A DNA stretch of 46,375 nt, from positions 1-46,375 of the forward strand of contig MSJI02000444.1 in assembly GCA_001931905.2 (NCBI GenBank). Reading direction: 5' to 3'. The position numbers and the translations under genes were made by a program. Source of the DNA: Cladosporium sp. IMV 00045 (taxonomy: Eukaryota; Ascomycota; Dothideomycetes; Cladosporiales; Cladosporiaceae). Positions 33,819-44,811 of the stretch are shown piece by piece. Under the pieces are notes generated by a model. That model did no database searches. It saw only the letters and a program-made list of their open reading frames with translations, and was not told the DNA's origin. Every line of letters starts with the position of its first letter. The first letter of the stretch is position 1.

Positions 33819-35263
33819 CTTACAACTCGAAAGGTCTCGTACCCATGGATTCGTAGACATCATTTCGTTGCTGAGTGGTGAAAATGCGGATACAAAGCCA
33901 CATACTCCAAAGTTGGACGACGACTATGCGACGGGCGACGGCACTCCGTGCTTCCTGATTGCTGTGTAAGTTATAGGTCGCAGGTAGACAGACATGACAG
34001 GCAACAGGGTCGCATGTCAAGCAATAGAAACGCCACAAACTCGCGGCTAAATGTGACATGAGTAGCGGGCCTGTGCCACCAGAGAAGTCCAGAGAAGTCT
34101 TTTGGTGTGTAATTGGTTGTTTTCATCCCGGCTGATCAGTTCTCGTGTTCCTGCATATATGAGAGGACCAAAGGGCAATCTTATGTTCCTCCGCTCATGG
34201 TTGATGGCTTGATGCATTGCGAAAGCTATGTCCAGTTTCTGGCTTTATTACATGTAGATATAGCAACAGTCGTGTATAGCCTGATGTGCGATGTACAGTC
34301 TTCACTGTATGTTGCATAAACCTCAGAATTGAGCATGACCAGGTACAGTTCGTGTTTCATCGGTCCAGTCCTCAGTTGGCTACCTCTCTCTGTGCTTATT
34401 GTGCGACTGGCCTGTTCATACATGCATAGGCAAGATAAGAAGTGGTATAGTACACAGTGCTCGTACCGTTTGCATTGTGATAGTCTCGGTGTTATCCTCT
34501 GCGTGAGTAAAAGGCCTTGAAGGAACAATAGGGATCTGCAACGATAGCAACAAACCCCGCCACGTTGAGGACGTAAACCTAGCGTAAGAGCAATCTCAAG
34601 GCCTCAACGGCAGAGTGAACAAAACAAGGCGTCTCCGAGGCCCAGACTTTGTCGGGTGATCATTTCGGCAGCTGTCACTTTCCCCACAGCCCTGTTTCAT
34701 GGGCCTTTCGGCGCGGTGCGGGCCTACTCTGATCTTCATCCTCACCTCCGTCCACCAGAACTAGTGTCGCCGGTTAATGAAGAAAACAATCGAAACAAAG
34801 ACGAATCGCCTGGCCACTGGATCGGCACAAGCATTTAATTAGCCTTGGAACATTGCTGGCGGCGAGGCTCGCTATTGCTCCTAACACTATGAGCGCCATC
34901 TAAGCAGCTCAGTTCCGGGATACAAGCCTCCGAAAAACGCCATACCAAGGCCGATGGGATGATGGCCTGAAGCACGATCAGATCACCTGTTCTCTCCTTT
35001 GAAAGACTTGGAAGAGCCACCATTGTTTCTTGAATCATGCCCGCAAGGGACGCACTTCTCTCGACATCGGAGAAGCAGGAGGGGAGGCGAATTCGTGAGA
35101 TCATCCGGTACTAGACCACCGTGCGAGACCCGCAAACTAATCCAACAATCCTACATGGACTCGTCGTTTCAAGCATCGGGCAGTCTTGTCTATTTCATCC
35201 ACAGAACCCCGGACGACACGCCTGAAGCACCAGGGATCCAAAGTCAAGCAATGCCTTGTGGAC

Positions 35264-35269
35264 TATAAA
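35264..35269 (+). promoter_or_regulatory. TATA box of the CE5 esterase gene
   Basis: TATAAA 98 bases before the start at 35367, followed by a pyrimidine-rich leader just before ATG, as in highly expressed fungal genes. Confidence 0.6.
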
Positions 35270-35366
35270 TTCACGTGGTAGGAAGTAGGGCTAAGTCCTT
35301 GTATACTTTTTCCTACCTCCAGTCCATCTTTACCCCAAGTCTTTACCCACTTTCATTCCTTTCACC

Positions 35367-36491
35367 ATGCACAACTCTCTCGTTGCCGCCTCCGCCCTGC
35401 TGCTGGCTCACTGTGGCGCTTCCCCCATCGCCGCCTTGAAGGCGCGCCAGAGCTGCCCGGACGTCCACGTCTTCGGAGCTCGCGAAACCACAGCTCCGGA
35501 GGGATTCGGCACCGCTGGCGTTGTCGTCGACCTTGTCCTTGGTGCTTACTCTGGCGCCACCAGCGAGGCAATTGATTACCCGGCTTGGTATGCTACCACC
35601 TATAGCGCTGCATAGCAGTCACTGCCTTCATTGTACCACCACAAAGACTAACGCTTTCGTAGCGGAGGCCAGTCCAGCTGCGGCGGCGACGACTACTCCA
35701 CGTCGATGACCAAGGGCATTCAGGCTGTTGCCTCTGCCGTCAACTCTTTCCACGAGCAGTGTCCCGATACCCAGCTGGTTCTGGTTGGTTACTCCCAGGG
35801 CGGCCAGATCATCGACAATGCTTTCTGTGGCGGCCCTGATGACTCAAACGGCTACACTGACTCCAGCCCGGCCATCGACTCCAGCGCCTTGAGCGCTATT
35901 GCCGCCGTCATCGAGATGGGCAGTCCCCGCTTCGTCAGCTCTCTCGACTACGGCGTTGGCACTTGCAGTGCTGGTGGCTTCTCCGCCCGTCCTTCTGGCT
36001 ACACCTGCTCGGTATGTGCATATGAGTGAGCTTGTCAACCAATCAAACAAACGCTAACGTTCGTGACCCATCAGTCGAGCGCCAAGATGCAGTCTTACTG
36101 CGACGCCGCGGACCCTTACTGCTGCGACGGCAACGACGAGTCGACTCACCAAGGCTACGGCGACGTCTACGGTCAGGACGCTCTGACTTTCATCCAGGGT
36201 CAACTGGATGGTGCCAGCAGCGGCTCTTCGTCAAGCGACAGCACCCAGCAGGAGGGCGGCGCGAACGGCACCTCGTCTTCCACCGAGGACTCCAGCAGCT
36301 CAGAGGGTACAGCCAGCGTCCCTACCTCTGGTGATGGTCAATCGTCTTCTGGCTCTCAGGACTCTGGTGCCCAGGCAGGCAACCAGGGAGCCAACCAGTG
36401 GAACCAGAACAATGGTGCCCAAGGAGGCAACCAGTGGGGCCAGGCCGGCCAGGGTCAGGGCCAGTGGGGTGGTTGGGGCAAGAAGATCTAG
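35367..36491 (+). CDS. CE5 acetylxylan esterase with Ser-rich and Trp/Gln-rich tail
   Basis: Secreted serine esterase that removes acetyl groups from xylan. Exons are 35367-35587, 35663-36011 and 36075-36491, giving 328 residues. After the signal peptide and K-A-R-Q, the mature enzyme opens S-C-P-D-V-H-V-F-G-A-R-E-T-T-A-P, the acetylxylan-esterase form of the CE5 fold rather than a cutinase. The catalytic triad is S118 (G-Y-S-Q-G-G), D203 (A-A-D-P-Y-C-C) and H215 (T-H-Q-G-Y-G). Related fungal enzymes often end in a CBM1. Here a Ser-rich linker (about 236-287) leads instead to a Gly/Asn/Gln/Trp tail from 288 with QGGNQWGQ, ending G-G-W-G-K-K-I. The same octapeptide is in the AA9 protein of this window. 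Confidence 0.95.
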
Positions 36492-36798
36492 ATTGTCTGG
36501 CGAGACTTCCGTGAGGCGTGCTGGCTCGCGCTCATCGCTGGACTGCAGACAGTCATCGTCTAAGCAAACATTGACGTTGCTCGTCATGGATCTTCATCAT
36601 GCCCTACCACTGTATCTCTACGCCAAGTACGCGTTGGCTTCTAGAGCATACTATACATCCGCTTGGTGCTCTGATCTTGATTCTAATACACCATAAGCAT
36701 CACTCTGAGAGCTCGGTTGATCCATCAAATGACCACAAGACCATCATGTCGTACGAAAGTTCTCGAAAAAAAAATATATCATTTATTCACTTTCCACA
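36492..36798. other. Convergent 3' intergenic space
   Basis: About 300 bases between the stops of the esterase and the sugar transporter. Only 3' untranslated sequence is expected; an A9 run lies near 36770. Confidence 0.6.
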
Positions 36799-38528
36799 TC
36801 AATGCCCAAAAGCAGCCTCCACAGCCTTCTTCTCATGCTTGTGCTCCCTCTGCCACTGCTTGGAAAATTTCAACCCAAACCCATGCTGGAAGACCTCACG
36901 GATCGTCTCCAACGGCATTCCCTTGACATCCGGGTAGAAGAAAACGACAAACAGCCAACCCAAGAAGCAAATCCCGCAGTAGAACCCAAACGCGCCACTC
37001 GGCGTGATGCCCTTCATCATGCTCAGAAAAGTCGACGAGATGATGATGTTGGTGCTCCAGCAGGTGACGGTGTTGAGCATGGTGCCGAGCGCGCGCGCCT
37101 CGATAGGCATCAGCTCCGTGCCGATCCAGGCGATGGTGGCGACACCTGTGGAGTAGAAGCCGACGTAGCAGATGATGGTGACGAGGACGAGAGTGCCGGG
37201 CCAGCCGATCGAGGAGCTTTCTACTTCCAGTGTGGAGAGGTCGATGGGGATGTAGCTGAAGGAGACGGCGGCGATGAGCATGCAGATGGACATGCCGAGC
37301 ACGGTGACGGTGAGGAGCTGGCGGCGCCCGAATTTATCCACGAGCACGATGTTGAGGATGGAGAAGACGAAGTTGGTCCCGGAGACGGTGATGGCGACGG
37401 CGGTGGAGTTGTCGAAGCCGACGATGGAGAAGAGTGTGGCCGAGTAGTACATCAGAGTGTTGAAGCCGCCGAGTTGGCTGATGGCCATGACGACGCAAGC
37501 TGTGAGCACCGCCCGTCCAGTCTGGCCATTGGTGAAGATGCGAGAGAAGGATGTCATCAGGCTTTCGTTGGACAGGGAGTTTTCTGTGGCAGCCTCACAA
37601 GATGAAGAGATGGTTGTCATCTTCTCTTGGCGTTGTTGCTCGGACGATGTTGGGTAAAGCCTCAGCAATACTCGATCAGCTTCGGCGGTGCGACCATGGG
37701 AGACGAGTTGGCGAGGGGACTCGGGACACCAGAAGAGCATTCCGGCGAGGAGAATCGCAGGTGCAGCGCCGATGCCTACAGTTGCGCGCCAGCTTTCCCC
37801 AGGGACCGTGGCGAAAGCAGCTCCCAGAGCACTGGCAACGAGCTGGCCGAAGGTGACGGACATGTTATTGAAGGCTACCATTCTTCCACGGTACTTGGCC
37901 GGTGCAAGCTCGCCGATGTATAGAGGGACGACCATAGCCGCGCTGCCAACACCAAGTCCTACGACGAAACGGCCAACCGCGAATTGAGGAACGGAGTAAG
38001 CGGCCGTCTGCAGTGTCGTGCCGATCATGAAGACAATACAGGCTGCCCATATGGGCATCTTGCGTCCAAAGCGATCGGCAGTCATGCCGGCTCCGACAGC
38101 TCCGATGAGTGCACCGCCGCTGGTCAAAGATGTGACAAGCTCCTGTTCGCTGGAGGAGAGTTCGTGGCCGAGGGAAGTGCCAATGGTGACAAGGACGGAG
38201 GAGATATAGCCTGTGTCATAGCCAAAGAGCTGTGAAGAGTTAGCAAGGAATTTGTTAGCTTGACCGCCTTGTTCTCAGCCATTCCATTCTGCAATAGGCA
38301 TGTGTTCAGGCCGGAAAGAAGTCGTCTTTCCTATGGAAGGAGAAGGACAGGACTCACGAATCCACCCAAGGACACAGTAACAGAAATCAACCACGCCGCC
38401 GTTGAAGCAGCCGCCTCTTCAATGCTAGGCACGAAGTCGACTTTCTCAACGCCCCCGAGCTCAGACTCGACGACGTTCTCGGCATGTTCGGTCTCGATGT
38501 CGATTTTCTTCTCGTCCTGAAGCGCCAT
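36799..38528 (-). CDS. MFS sugar transporter, myo-inositol transporter-like
   Basis: Twelve-span sugar porter. Exons on the minus strand are 38528-38358 and 38229-36799, with a 128-nt intron, giving 533 residues. The intron sits just before L-F-G-Y-D-T-G-Y-I-S-S-V-L-V. Sugar porter marks include A-D-R-F-G-R-K, the G-R-F-V-V-G-L-G-V-G-S segment, P-L-Y-I-G-E-L-A-P, P-E-S-P-R-Q-L-V-S-H-G-R, and V-D-K-F-G-R-R in the second half. The opening of the first helix and the P-E-S-P-R-Q-L motif resemble fungal inositol transporters more than hexose carriers. The acidic N-terminus is cytosolic. It lies between the xylan-degrading pair and the WSC-peroxidase, so import of a wall-derived sugar is possible, but substrate is inference. 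Confidence 0.9.
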
Positions 38529-39623
38529 GATGTAGTCGTATGAGCAATCAAAGATGGGCTACAAGTGTCTTTCCGAAGTCCGCAGACTCTTCAATAATAG
38601 AAGACGAGGATTAGGGAATGAGCAGGAAAGATCCCGTGCTTGAAACAAAATCATCTCCAACGAACCGGGACCTCAATGCCCTTAAGTAGCACTTCCAATG
38701 CCCGAACATGGCCGCACTGGCGCATCCTCGGATAAGGAAGAAGACAGAACCGTATGTCACGGTTACAAGCCTACTTTTCGGCCAGATGAGCCTCTCCCAC
38801 TGCTGACGAACAACTCCCCCCGGTGGGCTTGAAGCCTCGTGATGACGGATCGCAGCCCCATGGGGGATGCAGATCTATGGGGCATTAGTCTACCTGCCGC
38901 GTGCCGGTGCGTTGCGGGGAGAGTTTTGGAGGGATAAGCAGGTGGTGATTGGAGGGGATGTTGATGATGAGATGCGTGGACGTTGAAAAGGGTATTCTTT
39001 CGTCGGGTGGGGAAAGAGTGCTTTCAGCCGGATTGGGAAAGTGGTCGTCTGGCTTTGGAAGTTTTGCCCGCGTTTTCTAGAGGAGAAATACTGCCCGCGC
39101 GACACTTTCAACTTCACGTTCTGACCTTCATCGAAAGAAAGCATGTCCTCCCGATCAAGGCCTTGTTGTTCACGATTGGGAAATATAGGGCTCGTAGGCA
39201 ATGCCGCGTGGCCGTTTTGTATCACTACTTACAATCGTCAGGACAAGAAACCTGCCAGGTCTTGAAGACACGCATATGACGAGGTATTCTGACGCAGATC
39301 GGGAAGTGATCACCATCTAAAGACACAGTATACGCATACTTTGACTTCGATGTTGATAAGCCATTCAATGCCCAGAGTCTACCTTTTGGCATTGAGCAAC
39401 AATATCCAACCCGAAAGGAAGGCAGGAGTAGCAGGACTCCCTTGTTAGAGGAATAAACCCTCATTCATCAATGGTTGTTTAGTCTCACGATGAAGTATTG
39501 CTTCATACTGGGACTATGAATCAACGAGCTCTACCCATCACGCCTCTAACTAGTCGTCAAACGCCGCACGTAAATAAGCCTTCCTGAAACAGACAAACAC
39601 CGCGATCCATCAACGTCACCCCA
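38529..39623. other. Transporter promoter region, no gene seen
   Basis: This 1.1 kb lies upstream of the sugar transporter and downstream of the WSC-peroxidase. No supported gene. A minus-strand reading near 38890-39225 is low in family signal and not called. Confidence 0.55.
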
Positions 39624-41857
39624 TCAACTCGGAAAAGCAGCAACAACAACCCCAGTACAATCCACAAACCCCGCCCTATTCGCCCTCGGAATCCCCAATA
39701 TCCCCATCGCCTGCCAAGCGCTCGCAAAACTCGCTCCCCAAGTCGCCTGATTCCCCACAAAACTCTTGAACTGCTTCCCGACAACCGTGCCCTCATCGCT
39801 CAAATTCACATCACTCTCGAAGCGAACCACGTCACTCCCGGCGGCAGGCGGGAAGTACGTCTGATTGTAATACCGCACGTCCCAAAGACCAGGCGTGTCG
39901 TCCTGCGACGAGCCGGCCGGCACGCCGTGCGCGGTTTGGAAGTTCGCTCGCGATGTGCTGTGGGCGCCGAGGAGGGCGGCGAGGTCGCGTGCGCTGAAGC
40001 CTTTGTCTGCGAAGAGTTGGAAGATCGTGTCGTGGGATGCTGAAGGGCCGAAAGCAGCGGGGAGGAGGTCGGGTGGCGCTTCCGTCGTGGTGTCGGTGCG
40101 ACCTACGGTTACGCGACCAACCCGGCCACTGGGGCAGGCTAGGACAGCGAGCGAGCCGGAGAATTGGATTAGATCGGCGGCGCTGAGGCAGTAGCCTAGG
40201 GATCTGTAGGTGGTGAACTTTTGTTTGAACGTGGTGTGGTAGTCGTGCAGGCCGTCGTTGTCGGCGCGGTTGATTTCGTTGGCGGATAGGAGGAGGGAGC
40301 CGTCTGCGCCTCCTGCGGCGGGTGCGTAGAAAGGAAGTTTGGTTGAGAAGGTTGCGGCGTCGTGGAACGCATAGCGAATTGCGGCGCGGGCGAAGTCGGT
40401 GCATTCGCCTTTGGTGTCACGCATTGATGGGGCGAGGTCGGCGACGACGGATGTCCAGAATGACGGGCATGCTGTTGGGGTGGATGTTGGGCAGCTTAGA
40501 CTTGGCGTTGTACTTGTGCTTGATGTGATACTTGAGGATGTGGTGCTTGAACTTGTTGTCCCTGCAACGCTGGACGAAGTGTTCGATGTCGATGAAGACG
40601 TCTTCGAGACAATGCTGGATGTAGTCGAACTTGTCAAACCAGATGTCGTCGTCGAAACGCTCGACGATGTAGAAACACTCGACGAAGTCGTGCTCTCAAT
40701 AAAAGTCGAACTCGTCGTCCGCGTTGTCGATGCCCCATTCTGAGCACAAGACGACACAGGCGGTTGCAATCCAGCAAAATACAAATTCAACCGACTAAAA
40801 CCGCCACAGATCTCAGCCGTGTTACCTCTACAAGGCATATAGCAACTCTTCTGATCCGCAGCGCAAGACCCACCATTAATAACCGCATCGCCGCAGAAGC
40901 ATTCCTGCGCGTACTCGACACCGCCAAAAGCGTAGCCCAGACTCGCGCAAACGTCAAGGCAACCGCTGACGGTCATATTTTTGTACCCGCCAGGAACTTC
41001 TTGTTGGGTTCCTAGCGTGCGAGCCCCGGCGTTGTCTGTGAAGCACCCCAGCGCCGTCCACGCAGCCGGAGTGTCATTGTCAGGAGGAGCTGAAGGGCCG
41101 GAAGATTCGTAGACGTTGAGACGATTCGAGCCACCACAGAACTCAGACGAGTTCCCAGCGCAAGCCATATTGCACCCACTGGTGGCGACTGTTCCCGGCT
41201 CACGAATGAGATTGTCGCAATAGCATCTGCAGAAGAATCAGAACCGCGCAACTCAGATACCAGTCGTAAGAAACCTTACTCGTCCGCATACTCCACCCCA
41301 GCAAACCTATACCCACCCGCCCTACAAGCAGCCGCACAACCCGCCACCGTCATCCCCCCAGACCCAGCATCGACACTCTGCGGCGTGCTCAGCGTCCTCT
41401 TCCCACTTCCGGCATCAGAATAACAAGCCAGGAACCCCCAGCCATTAGGACCCGGATTCGTAACCGGACCAGTCCCAGCTTTCCCAGAAGCGTAAACGCT
41501 CAATCGACTCCCTCCACCGCAAATCTGCGACGAATTACCTGCGCAAGTCATAGAGCAGTCAGTCTCCGGTGCTGCCTCTGCGCCGCCAGGCAGGCTGTAG
41601 TCGCCATAACACTCGGATCCGTACTCGAGGCCGCAGATATTGAAGTTGTTCGCTGCGCACCAGGTTGTGCATGTTTCGACCGTCTGAACGGCGAAGTCCT
41701 TATGCGAGGCGTAGGCGAGCGTGCGCGCGCTGACATTGTCGCGGTAGCAGCCTGTGTAAGTCCAGTTCACGGCGGCATCGCGGCGAGCGAGAGTGGTGCT
41801 GATCGTTCTTGCGGCGGCGGTGCTCGCGAGAAGCAGCAGGACTTGCTCTGTGTGCAT
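39624..41857 (-). CDS. Secreted triple-WSC domain peroxidase
   Basis: Predicted extracellular heme peroxidase (class II-like, AA2-related) held on polysaccharide by WSC domains. Exons on the minus strand are 41857-41280 and 41226-39624, with a 53-nt intron, giving 726 residues. A signal peptide of about 16-24 residues is followed by three WSC domains (about 33-125, 140-233 and 250-343), each with the C-Y/F...C...C-G-G-x-x-R-L-x-V/L-Y pattern; the intron lies inside the second. A Ser/Thr-rich linker (about 355-432) leads to the peroxidase domain with distal R477 and H481 (R-Y-A-F-H-D-A), G-G-A-D-G-S, and proximal H615 (L-L-G-A-H-S-T-S-R). I see no lignin-peroxidase catalytic Trp or manganese site with confidence, so the substrate is open. 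Confidence 0.92.
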
Positions 41858-42467
41858 GTCAGGTCGCAGTAAGATGGTATTTGATTTGAAGACTGCTTAC
41901 CTCTTGCGATCGAGCCGTCGACGAGGACGTCCTGTGCATTGTATGCGATTAGTGGAGGGGAGGAAGATGGGCCTCGACTCTGAACTAGAGTTGCCAGTGC
42001 ATGCGATATCGAAATCTATCGGCGAGGCTCGTGATGGGAGAAAGCCATCAGCTCAAAGGAGGAAGAGTTAACATCTGTGCAGTGCTGTGATAGGTGCATT
42101 TGATTGACATGCTGCTCCTTACGGCGCGGTTGGCCTGTTTCCAGCTGTGGCGTTCATTGAGGCGCAAGTTACCAGGGTTTTGTCGCTCAGCTGAGGTTTG
42201 CTGGCTGATAAGATTGCGAGATAGCCTCTGTATTTCGTGTTTGTTAGATACGATGAAAATAAACACCATCATTCAGACGAGAAGAAATGTCTATTAGATG
42301 CTTGCTTGCCGCAATAAAGATACGGTCTATAGTACAGAAAATCAATAACTCAACGGGGAAACCCCTCCGGGAAGTGCCTACCCAGATCGAAAGTGATAAG
42401 AACGACAATTCCATCCAAGTGAGAGCACGCTTCACATTCAACTCACTCCGCGAAAACCTCTCCCCAT
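41858..42467. other. Intergenic, no gene seen
   Basis: These 610 bases lie upstream of the WSC-peroxidase and downstream of the Pmp3-like gene. A good splice donor is present at 41900 on the minus strand, possibly of a 5' UTR intron, but it cannot be joined in frame to the peroxidase. Confidence 0.55.
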
Positions 42468-43040
42468 CTAATACCGACTCCTCATCGGCGGCGGCGCATA
42501 CCCCATCTCCTGCATGGGCGGAGGAGGAGGCCCATACTCACTGCCCGGCCTCATCGGCGGCGGACCACCATACCTCGGCGGCGCAATCCCACCCCCATAC
42601 CCATCGCGATCATAGCTCTTCCTGGGCGGACGCGAGTGATGTCTGCCCGTATGACTCCCATGATGTCCGTGATGGTGGTGATGGCGTCCCGCGTGCGAGC
42701 TACCACCCCCGTGACCATGGTGGTGATGATGTCTGCCTCCACTGCTGTGTCTGTGGCGCGAGCTGTGCGAGGACCGAGGGTGTTTGTCGTGGTGATGGCC
42801 CGGCTCGGCGGCGATGATGAACCAGGCGTGGATGACGCCGGGGATCCAGCCGAGGATGGTGAGCAGGATGTTAATCAGTAGCGAGCCGCTGCAGCCTTTG
42901 CGCAGGAGGACGGCGAGGGGTGGGAAGAAGATGGCGATGACGGCTTCGCAGCAGCCGATCTGGGAGGGTTGTTGTTAGAGTCGGAGAGTGGGAAAGGGTG
43001 TGTGTGTTTTGTGGGAAGATAGGAAACGTACGAGCACCAT
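42468..43040 (-). CDS. Pmp3-family small membrane protein with His-rich tail
   Basis: Two-span plasma-membrane proteolipid of the Pmp3/UPF0057 family, linked in yeast and plants to salt and cation stress. Exon 1 (43040-43032) codes only M-V-L; exon 2 is 42959-42468, giving 166 residues. The first 55 residues are the whole family domain: A-I-F-F-P-P-L-A-V, K-G-C-S-G-S-L-L-I-N-I-L-L-T-I-L-G, and I-P-G-V-I-H-A-W-F-I-I. Ordinary members stop there. Here about 105 residues follow, with H-H-H-H-H-G-H clusters, then Gly, Pro, Tyr and Met-rich sequence ending R-S-R-Y. The tail should be cytosolic or external depending on topology. Upstream codons read R-R-D-K-D-A-I in frame without an ATG, so a longer N-terminus is possible. 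Confidence 0.88.
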
Positions 43041-44811
43041 GATCGCGTCCTTGTCGCGGCGAGTGGTTATGATATGTGATATATCTATTCTCTAACCAGA
43101 CCTCGTCGTCGCAGCAGCAGCAGCAACAGTCAACCAGCAGTAGTAAAGCGCCATTCAAGCGCGCAGCAGCAGCAGAAGTGCGAGCGACGAGGAAGAGACA
43201 TGAAGCGCTGACTTTATATAAATACGGAACTGATCAGACACACACCCACAGAGTGTGCCTAGTCATCAGTCGCGCGCCGCTCATGGTGGGAAAGCTCCGG
43301 CGCCGGAAGGCTGAGGAATCAAAAAAAAACGGATGGCTGCACAATTGCGCATGGTTGCGATCATGGGAGCAAAGGCAAAGCGTGAACTCACTTTTTTGGC
43401 GCCCTGACGTAACGAGGTCTCGGAGTTGGGAGACATCTGGAGAGAGCAGGTCGAGAGCCGCATCCTAAGCAGAGTCGAGTGGAGCAGTATGATGAAAAGC
43501 AGAACTCACTTCGCGCTCTGTGCTCTCCAATTCTCAGCCTTAAGGAATCCCAGTGAGACGGGTTACCCATGGTCGAGACGTGCTGGGATGGTTTCCCTTT
43601 TCCACTGCCGACACCTGCCGGAACGTCGGTACTATTGCCTGTGTTATGAGACATCTCTATCGTTCGACTTCTCGTTCCGCGGGCCTGAAAGCCTGGAATG
43701 GCTTCATCGGGTCTTCTACAATTGCCGATTGAATGGTCGTCAAGAGCTCTAGGGGTTTGCTCTTCTCTTCGTGTGCATAGAAACTGTTCTTGGAAGGCAT
43801 ACATCGCGCACCACTTTCACCCAAGAAATAGATGGAAAGCACGTGCCCTAGCAAGCACGTGTGGTTCGCAGACAGCAGGTGACAGATGACATGCATGCAT
43901 GCATCAAATAATGTACGTGAAGACCATGACTCGACATACTGTACGATTCGGCGTGGCTGGGTGAAATCGCACATCGAACGTCGAACAGCGAGCAAATCTT
44001 CCCTCTTCGCTACCTAGGTAGTTATTACAATTTCCACCAACCTCCTCCAATTCACCATCGAAAGCCGACATTGATGCGGAAAATCCTCGAATCGGGTACA
44101 TATATAATCAAAGTCGGAATACGTTCGGACATGTTTTACTTCTTTCGAGTGTTGGATGTTTTTCAATTCGCTCTTCTTACAATGATATCAAAACGTGTAA
44201 GTACCTAATAACACTTGCATGCGCCATGATGAATCGGCCAGAAATCAGAAGAACAAAAGTTTGATACCAATACCAAAACCCCAAGGCTCGTGAAAGTGAA
44301 AGAGGGTATAAATCCGAATTGAATCAAAACAGGGTATCTTTCCGGAGTTTGCAATTTTTGTTTCCTTTTCTCTTTTTGTTGCCCATTTTCGCATCGCATC
44401 GTAGAAGCAGTCCGACCGAAAACACCCAGCAACAAAAAAAAAACAAGAACAGACCATAAAGTCTTTCGCTCCCAGAACGCCTCTTGAAAGCAAAAAAAAA
44501 AAAAAAATATCGTGAGTTGGGAGAGCCTTTCTTTTTCCCCTGTGCCAATCAATATCTTTTCTTATTTCGTTTTTCGCCGTCCATTGGTCCCATATCCCGT
44601 CGTTGATTTCCTCGTTGAGCGCCGTCGCTAGAGAGATGAGATTGTTCCCCTGTTTCCTTTTTTCGTTCTTGTCGTTGTTGCCTTGACGATTTCTTTTCGC
44701 CAGCCTAATCCCATACCGGTCCAAGCCATGTCGTCGTTCGTCTGAATCGTAATATTCCCTCCCATCTCTTCCTATACCTCGCAGATTTCCTTGACCGACT
44801 CTCGCCACCCT
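43041..44811. other. Intergenic region, no gene seen
   Basis: This 1.77 kb contains the promoter of the Pmp3-like gene and the 3' end of the kinase gene. A GCAGCAGCAG patch near 43111, a pair of CACGTG boxes (listed separately) and a 16-A run at 44492-44507 are present. No supported gene. Confidence 0.55.
43840..43861. promoter_or_regulatory. Paired CACGTG boxes
   Basis: CACGTG occurs at 43840-43845 and 43856-43861, both preceded by AAG and spaced 16 bases start to start. This palindrome is bound by bHLH factors. It lies about 0.8 kb upstream of the Pmp3-like gene, so its target is uncertain. Confidence 0.35.

Noticed and set aside
36802..37605. 267-codon plus-strand frame
   Set aside because: Antisense shadow of the sugar transporter coding exon; composition is repetitive Asp/Gly/Glu and matches no family.
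41858..41939. Upstream coding exon for the WSC-peroxidase (41939-41901 with a GTAAGC donor)
   Set aside because: The only acceptor before the peroxidase frame joins out of phase. The ATG at 41857 already gives a good signal peptide.
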